Shown: piece by piece, positions 60,929-64,000 of the stretch
Position numbering within the stretch: the stretch's first letter is position 1
Layout of the letters: every line of letters starts with the position of its first letter
Assembly (NCBI GenBank): GCA_020849855.1
Contig: JADZFO010000040.1
Location: 124,001-188,000 of the forward strand
From: a bacterium
GTDB taxonomy: Bacteria; 4484-113; JAFGCY01
Length of the DNA stretch: 64,000 nt
Direction: 5' to 3'
Translations under genes and position numbers: made by a program
Notes under the pieces: model-generated
Databases searched by the model: none
Told to the model about the DNA's origin: nothing
Seen by the model: only the letters and a program-made list of their open reading frames with translations

Positions 60929-60978
60929 GGGTATGACAGCCGGTTACAAAGTTAGCCATACTAAACCTTTCGGGGGAA
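60929..60978 (+). promoter_or_regulatory. Shared promoter/leader motif, copy 2
   Basis: GGGTATGACAGCCGGT (60929-60944), a loose GGTT/AACC inverted repeat, and CGGGGGAA (60971-60978). GGGTAT lies 55 bases before ATG 60984, as in copy 3. Confidence 0.6.
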
Positions 60979-60983
60979 AGAAG

Positions 60984-61574
60984 ATGACACGCACAGCAAT
61001 CAGCAAGATCGGCCTTGGTGCCTTCGCGGCGCTGGCCACCTGCATCACCCTGGGCCTGAGCAGCCCGGCCCGCGCCGCCAGCGACTATCTGCTGGAACTG
61101 GACGGCGTCAAAGGCGAGTCCGCCGTGCTGGACGAGCAGATGGACACCAAGATCGGCGAGCTGGAGGCGCTGCTGGCCAGCGTGCAGGAGCAGCTCTCCC
61201 AGGCGCGCCAGATCCAGGACGAGATCGTGGAGCTGGACGAGCAGATGGAAGCCGTGCGCAAGCAGGGCCAGGAGCAGCATGACTACATGAGGACCCAGGT
61301 TGAGGAGGCCAAGCGAGTCTTCAACGAGCAGGTCGCGCCCTTCATGGACCAGCCGACCATCGAAGCGGTGAGCATCAACTTCGCCAAGATGGAAGTGAAG
61401 TACTCGGACGACAAGAGCTCCGGCGAGGGCCTGCGCTACCACGACTGGCGCTGGATCCATTCCTCCGCCGGCTTCAGCAGCAGCTTCAGCTCCCTGCAGG
61501 AAGCCCTTAGCGCGGCGCTGAGCGAGATGCAGTCCATCAAGGCCGGCTGGAACATCAAGGAGAACACCAAGTAG
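60984..61574 (+). CDS. Secreted helical protein, family member 2
   Basis: 196 residues: signal peptide (AFAALATCITLGLSSPARAAS), a long coiled coil (ELEALLASVQEQLSQARQIQ, IVELDEQMEAVRKQGQEQ), the family motif AKRVFNEQVAPFMDQPT, and a different C-terminal end (SALSEMQSIKAGWNIKENTK). ATG 60984 is chosen for CGGGGGAA 5 bases upstream; the frame to 60933 is not supported. Most divergent of the three paralogues and lacking the shared tail. Confidence 0.75.
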   Translation: MTRTAISKIGLGAFAALATCITLGLSSPARAASDYLLELDGVKGESAVLDEQMDTKIGELEALLASVQEQLSQARQIQDEIVELDEQMEAVRKQGQEQHDYMRTQVEEAKRVFNEQVAPFMDQPTIEAVSINFAKMEVKYSDDKSSGEGLRYHDWRWIHSSAGFSSSFSSLQEALSAALSEMQSIKAGWNIKENTK

Positions 61575-61611
61575 CCGCGGCCGCGGGTCACAAGCCAACA
61601 TCGGAATAACA

Positions 61612-61636
61612 GGGCCGGGGGCAACCCCGGCCCTTT
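61612..61636 (+). terminator. Terminator after family member 2
   Basis: Stem GGGCCGGGG/CCCCGGCCC around GCAA, followed by TTTG. Supports monocistronic transcription. Confidence 0.7.
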
Positions 61637-61744
61637 GCTGCGTACAGTCCAGGTTGCGGGTGGGCAGGAGCTGACAGTTCGAGGCCGCTGCAAGACTGCC
61701 AGACATGGAAAGTTAAGGAATCCTTGTTTACAGGCCTGCCGGCG

Positions 61745-61795
61745 GGGTATAAAGGCTGGTCGAATTTTCGACCGCAATTCAGTCAACCGGGGGAA
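61745..61795 (+). promoter_or_regulatory. Shared promoter/leader motif, copy 3
   Basis: GGGTATAAAGGCTGGT (61745-61760), a perfect 7-bp hairpin GGTCGAATTTTCGACC (61758-61773) and CGGGGGAA (61788-61795). TTGTTT about 18 bases upstream of TATAAA could be the -35. Confidence 0.6.
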
Positions 61796-61799
61796 GATC

Positions 61800-62429
61800 A
61801 TGGACCGCACTACTCAGCGCATCAGCATCAGCCTTGGCGCCTTCGCGCTTTGCCTCAGCATGAGCCTGCTTGGAGTGCAGGCGGCCAGCGCCGCCGACGA
61901 GGCCGGCAGCGGCCAGTCCAGCGGCAAGCGCCAGCACAGCCCGCGCGACCCCGCCAGCGGCCAGGCGACGGGCAAGCGCGCGCAGCTTACCGAGCAGGAG
62001 TTTGAAAAGTGGGAGGGTGTGCTGATCAGCCTGGACTCACTGAGCGCGCCCCTGGCCGCCATCCGCCAGAACATTGAGGAGCTTCAGGCGCTGAGCGAGC
62101 AGGCCCTCAGCCTGGAGCAGGAAGAGGCCGCGGAGGCGGAAGAGCTGCTGGCCCAGATCGACAGCGCCAGCTCGATCTTCACCGACCAGGTTGCGGCGCT
62201 GCTGGACCCGGAGCTGGCCCAGCAGGTCAGCACGGAACTTAGCCGCCGCCGGGGCGATGTGAAGTTCAACGACGTCTCCATAAGGAAGGAACTGGACAGC
62301 AGCAGCCCGGACCTGGAGTTCCTGCTGGGCGAGCTGGCGAAGCTGGAGGAGATCGTTGCCACCCTGGAAGGCTCGGCGCAGCAGGGCAAGAGCACCCCGG
62401 TGACCCGCAGCAATATCAGTAATAACTAG
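61800..62429 (+). CDS. Secreted helical protein, family member 3
   Basis: 209 residues: signal peptide (GAFALCLSMSLLGVQAASAAD), HSPRDPASGQATGKR segment, helices (IRQNIEELQALSEQALSLEQ), the family motif ASSIFTDQVAALLDPEL and the tail QQGKSTPVTRSNISNN, nearly identical to member 1 in both protein and DNA. ATG 61800 has CGGGGGAA upstream. Function unknown; likely periplasmic. Confidence 0.75.
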   Translation: MDRTTQRISISLGAFALCLSMSLLGVQAASAADEAGSGQSSGKRQHSPRDPASGQATGKRAQLTEQEFEKWEGVLISLDSLSAPLAAIRQNIEELQALSEQALSLEQEEAAEAEELLAQIDSASSIFTDQVAALLDPELAQQVSTELSRRRGDVKFNDVSIRKELDSSSPDLEFLLGELAKLEEIVATLEGSAQQGKSTPVTRSNISNN

Positions 62430-62430
62430 G

Positions 62431-62514
62431 GGACAGGTTACAGGGGACAGGGATTAGGGACCAGGGATCAGGGATCAGGGACTAGGGATCAGGGATCAGG
62501 GATTAGGTATCAGG
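62431..62514 (+). repeat. 7-bp tandem array, about twelve units
   Basis: Units GGACAGG, TTACAGG, GATTAGG, GACCAGG, GATCAGG, GACTAGG and TATCAGG in unbroken 7-base register, directly after the stop codon of member 3. Confidence 0.85.
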
Positions 62515-62516
62515 AG

Positions 62517-62543
62517 AAGGCCGGCAGCATGCCGGCCTTTTTG
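62517..62543 (+). terminator. Terminator after family member 3 and tandem array
   Basis: Stem GGCCGGCA/TGCCGGCC with GCA loop, followed by TTTTTG. Stem sequence resembles the REP-like palindromes. Confidence 0.75.
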
Positions 62544-62623
62544 TAGGGGCAGACGGATGTCTGCCACCCTGCTTCCTGCAATTGGAGCGCGGCCACCCTG
62601 GCCGCATCTTGCGCGGACGGGGC

Positions 62624-62672
62624 GGGAAGAAGATCCACAACAGAGTTACAGAGTGAACAGAGGTTCACAGAG
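62624..62672 (+). repeat. Dispersed repeat with ACAGAG tracts
   Basis: GAAGATCCACAACAGAGTTA, then CAGAGTGAACAGAGGTTCAC; related copies at 9475-9526 (inverted) and 60633-60681. Confidence 0.6.
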
Positions 62673-62798
62673 TAAGAAGTAGCGGCGGTATGCAATTCAT
62701 GACCTTGGCTGGCATCCTGCCAAGAATGCAGCCGGTCAGGACGCAAATTGAGCCACACGGTGCGAAGAAGATCCACCTTCACATTGCAAGTACTAACA

Positions 62799-63845
62799 TC
62801 ACAGCAATGTCAGCTGCGTGTTGCGAGGCGGATCTTCTGACGTAGCCTCGAATCGGCTAGCTCGTTGCATCTGTCGTTCCGCACGATCCTCACGGAGTAT
62901 TCTTCGCCTCGCAACAATGTCCATGGCAAAATCACCAAGTAGCTCACCATCACTTGGCGGTCCAACTTTCCATCTCAGTAGCGAATCATTAATCTCTAGA
63001 AATCCGAAATCTCGAGCCTTTGACATGGCTATACGCAACTTATGAATGTCTTGCCTAAGTAGTCCCATCTCATCAATATACTGGAAGAACTCACCCTCAT
63101 CAACTTCTTGATCTAATGATACTCTCTTTGATCTTGTAAAGCGAAGCATAAACCATAAGACCTGTTCGATTTGATAACACTCATTATCACTATCGTTGAT
63201 GATGAAAAACTTTGAACTGACTGTCAGGAGTCTACCAGGACTTATAGACATCCCCTGAGTAGTAAACCACTGCTCAAGTGAGTAGGGTCCACTCATGTGA
63301 GTTGCAAAGGACTCCCTGTAAGCTCCCCTAAAGTGATTCAAAGTCACTTGAGTGAGATGAGCCTGTACGTAAATGCCAGAGATCCATATAGGACAAGGCA
63401 CCTCACCGAACTCAGAAACTAATGATGCTTCTGCTCTGTTTGCCTCCCGCGGATGCACAACAATAATCGGCATATAATCTCTTCCAAGCGGACGCACCTG
63501 ACCATTACCTATCTCGTCAATATGGTCAGCAACAATCATTCGCTTTGCCTCATCAATCAGATCATCTATTGCTGACTGACCGCCGAGCCCGTTCTTAAAC
63601 TCAACAGCAAGTTCAATTGAGTTTATGACTATGTGGAGATCACAGGTACAGGCGTTGCTTAGCGCGACAGTTTGTCCGATGATAGCCCAACGCAAGACTC
63701 TACAGTCAGGTACTAACTCCCACCAAGCCTGGATGCTGTCCAGAATCATCTTGCTTTGGCGATAACGTTCGTAGTCGGCAACAAGGGATTCCTTTACAGC
63801 AGGTAGTCTTTTCTTCTGCTCGTCTGTTAAAGGTGGCCTACTCAA
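62799..63845 (-). CDS. AT-rich unknown protein, possible PD-(D/E)xK nuclease-like
   Basis: 348 residues, clearly less GC-rich than the rest of the window. The stretch CDLHIVINSIELAVEFKNGL (about 68-87) has D-x12-E-x-K spacing that could be a PD-(D/E)xK site, followed by GGQSAIDDLIDEAKRM. The remainder includes aromatic and charged helices (EQVLWFMLRFTRSKR). TTG 63845 overlaps the end of the upstream gene, so the two are coupled. A restriction or defence role is possible; I cannot assign one. Confidence 0.6.
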   Translation of the reverse strand: MSRPPLTDEQKKRLPAVKESLVADYERYRQSKMILDSIQAWWELVPDCRVLRWAIIGQTVALSNACTCDLHIVINSIELAVEFKNGLGGQSAIDDLIDEAKRMIVADHIDEIGNGQVRPLGRDYMPIIVVHPREANRAEASLVSEFGEVPCPIWISGIYVQAHLTQVTLNHFRGAYRESFATHMSGPYSLEQWFTTQGMSISPGRLLTVSSKFFIINDSDNECYQIEQVLWFMLRFTRSKRVSLDQEVDEGEFFQYIDEMGLLRQDIHKLRIAMSKARDFGFLEINDSLLRWKVGPPSDGELLGDFAMDIVARRRILREDRAERQMQRASRFEATSEDPPRNTQLTLL

Positions 63846-63999
63846 TTGAAAGTCCCTTTCCTAAGTACTTACTGATCCTATTTAACGTGTCTCGAACAAA
63901 GGCCGCGGGTGCCATTTCACTAGTTAAAATGTAAGCTTCCTCTTGCATGGATGTCTTTGTGCCAAGAGGTATGCTCAAATAAACCACTGCATCGCTTTC
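63838..63999 (-). CDS. Partial C-terminus of an AT-rich unknown protein
   Basis: Open frame of 53 codons running off the window: SDAVVYLSIPLGTKTSMQEE, then APAAFVRDTLNRISKYLGKG, stop TAG 63838-63840. Overlaps the start of the next gene by 8 bases. Same AT-rich composition as that gene. Confidence 0.55.
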   Translation of the reverse strand, partial: ESDAVVYLSIPLGTKTSMQEEAYILTSEMAPAAFVRDTLNRISKYLGKGLSIE

Positions 64000-64000
64000 C

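Noticed and set aside
62431-62514. CRISPR or telomere-like array
   Set aside because: Units are 7 bases with no spacers; better described as a minisatellite.

Overview
The window (about 64 kb, GC-rich, short intergenic gaps) is a chromosomal segment of a diderm, LPS-bearing bacterium. Signs of an LPS outer membrane are heptose-precursor genes (hldA/hldC homologues), a family-9 heptosyltransferase-like gene, two very long OstA/LptA/LptC-type proteins, a PagL-type lipid A deacylase, a TonB-dependent receptor and several lipoproteins. I cannot place the phylum. The SpoIVB-like S55 protease, DUF1028 and DUF4139 proteins, an unlinked 5S rRNA gene and many start codons lying directly behind a -10 hexamer all point away from well-studied proteobacteria and toward an uncultured lineage.

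Layout. 1-2.9 kb: lepA (5' end cut off), a PagL-like gene, a small hydrophilic ORF and tRNA-Arg(CCT). 2.9-9.4 kb: a minus-strand cobalamin-uptake operon behind a cobalamin riboswitch, in the order btuD ATPase, btuF binding protein, one ORF that joins a FecCD/BtuC permease to a BtuB-type outer-membrane receptor, and a beta-propeller lipoprotein. 9.4-13.1 kb: REP-like palindromes, a membrane-bound Fe-S oxidoreductase, and a RAYT (REP-associated tyrosine transposase) bracketed by direct repeats. 13.1-18.8 kb: Amj-type lipid II flippase, a 5'-nucleotidase-like protein with acidic linker and BsuPI domain, an initiating sugar transferase, a membrane protein and a GNAT protein. 18.8-22.6 kb: an accessory island of palindromes holding a cysteine-rich HExxH protein, a small lipoprotein, a frameshifted Rhs remnant and tandem repeats.

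22.6-35.8 kb: a helical protein of unknown function, a SPOR protein, a thioredoxin/ThiE pair, a glycosyltransferase, an XRE regulator with an unknown partner, ahcY, an S55 protease and a TPR-AAA+ ATPase. 36-42.4 kb: PadR regulator, S4-domain protein, GGDEF protein, DHH-type phosphoesterase, DUF4139 protein, tatA and a single 5S rRNA gene with its own promoter and terminator. 42.4-58.9 kb: DUF1028-TPR protein, vanadium-haloperoxidase-like enzyme, tRNA-Leu(CAG), a lone fliQ, BON lipoprotein, comF, hldC, hldA, two Lpt-type proteins, then recN-nadK-tlyA, a YuiD-type membrane protein and a pentapeptide-repeat/channel protein. 59-64 kb: three separately promoted paralogous secreted helical proteins, a 7-bp tandem array and an AT-richer two-gene unit running off the window.

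Main points for follow-up: the inner-membrane permease/outer-membrane receptor fusion; the cysteine-rich HExxH protein with its overlapping lipoprotein gene next to Rhs debris; many REP-like palindromes sharing a GGAG/GTAG foot but with different stems, one of them coding part of a signal peptide; the repeated TANNNT-6 nt-start pattern (leaderless transcription); and the three-member secreted family with a shared promoter motif and C-terminal tail.
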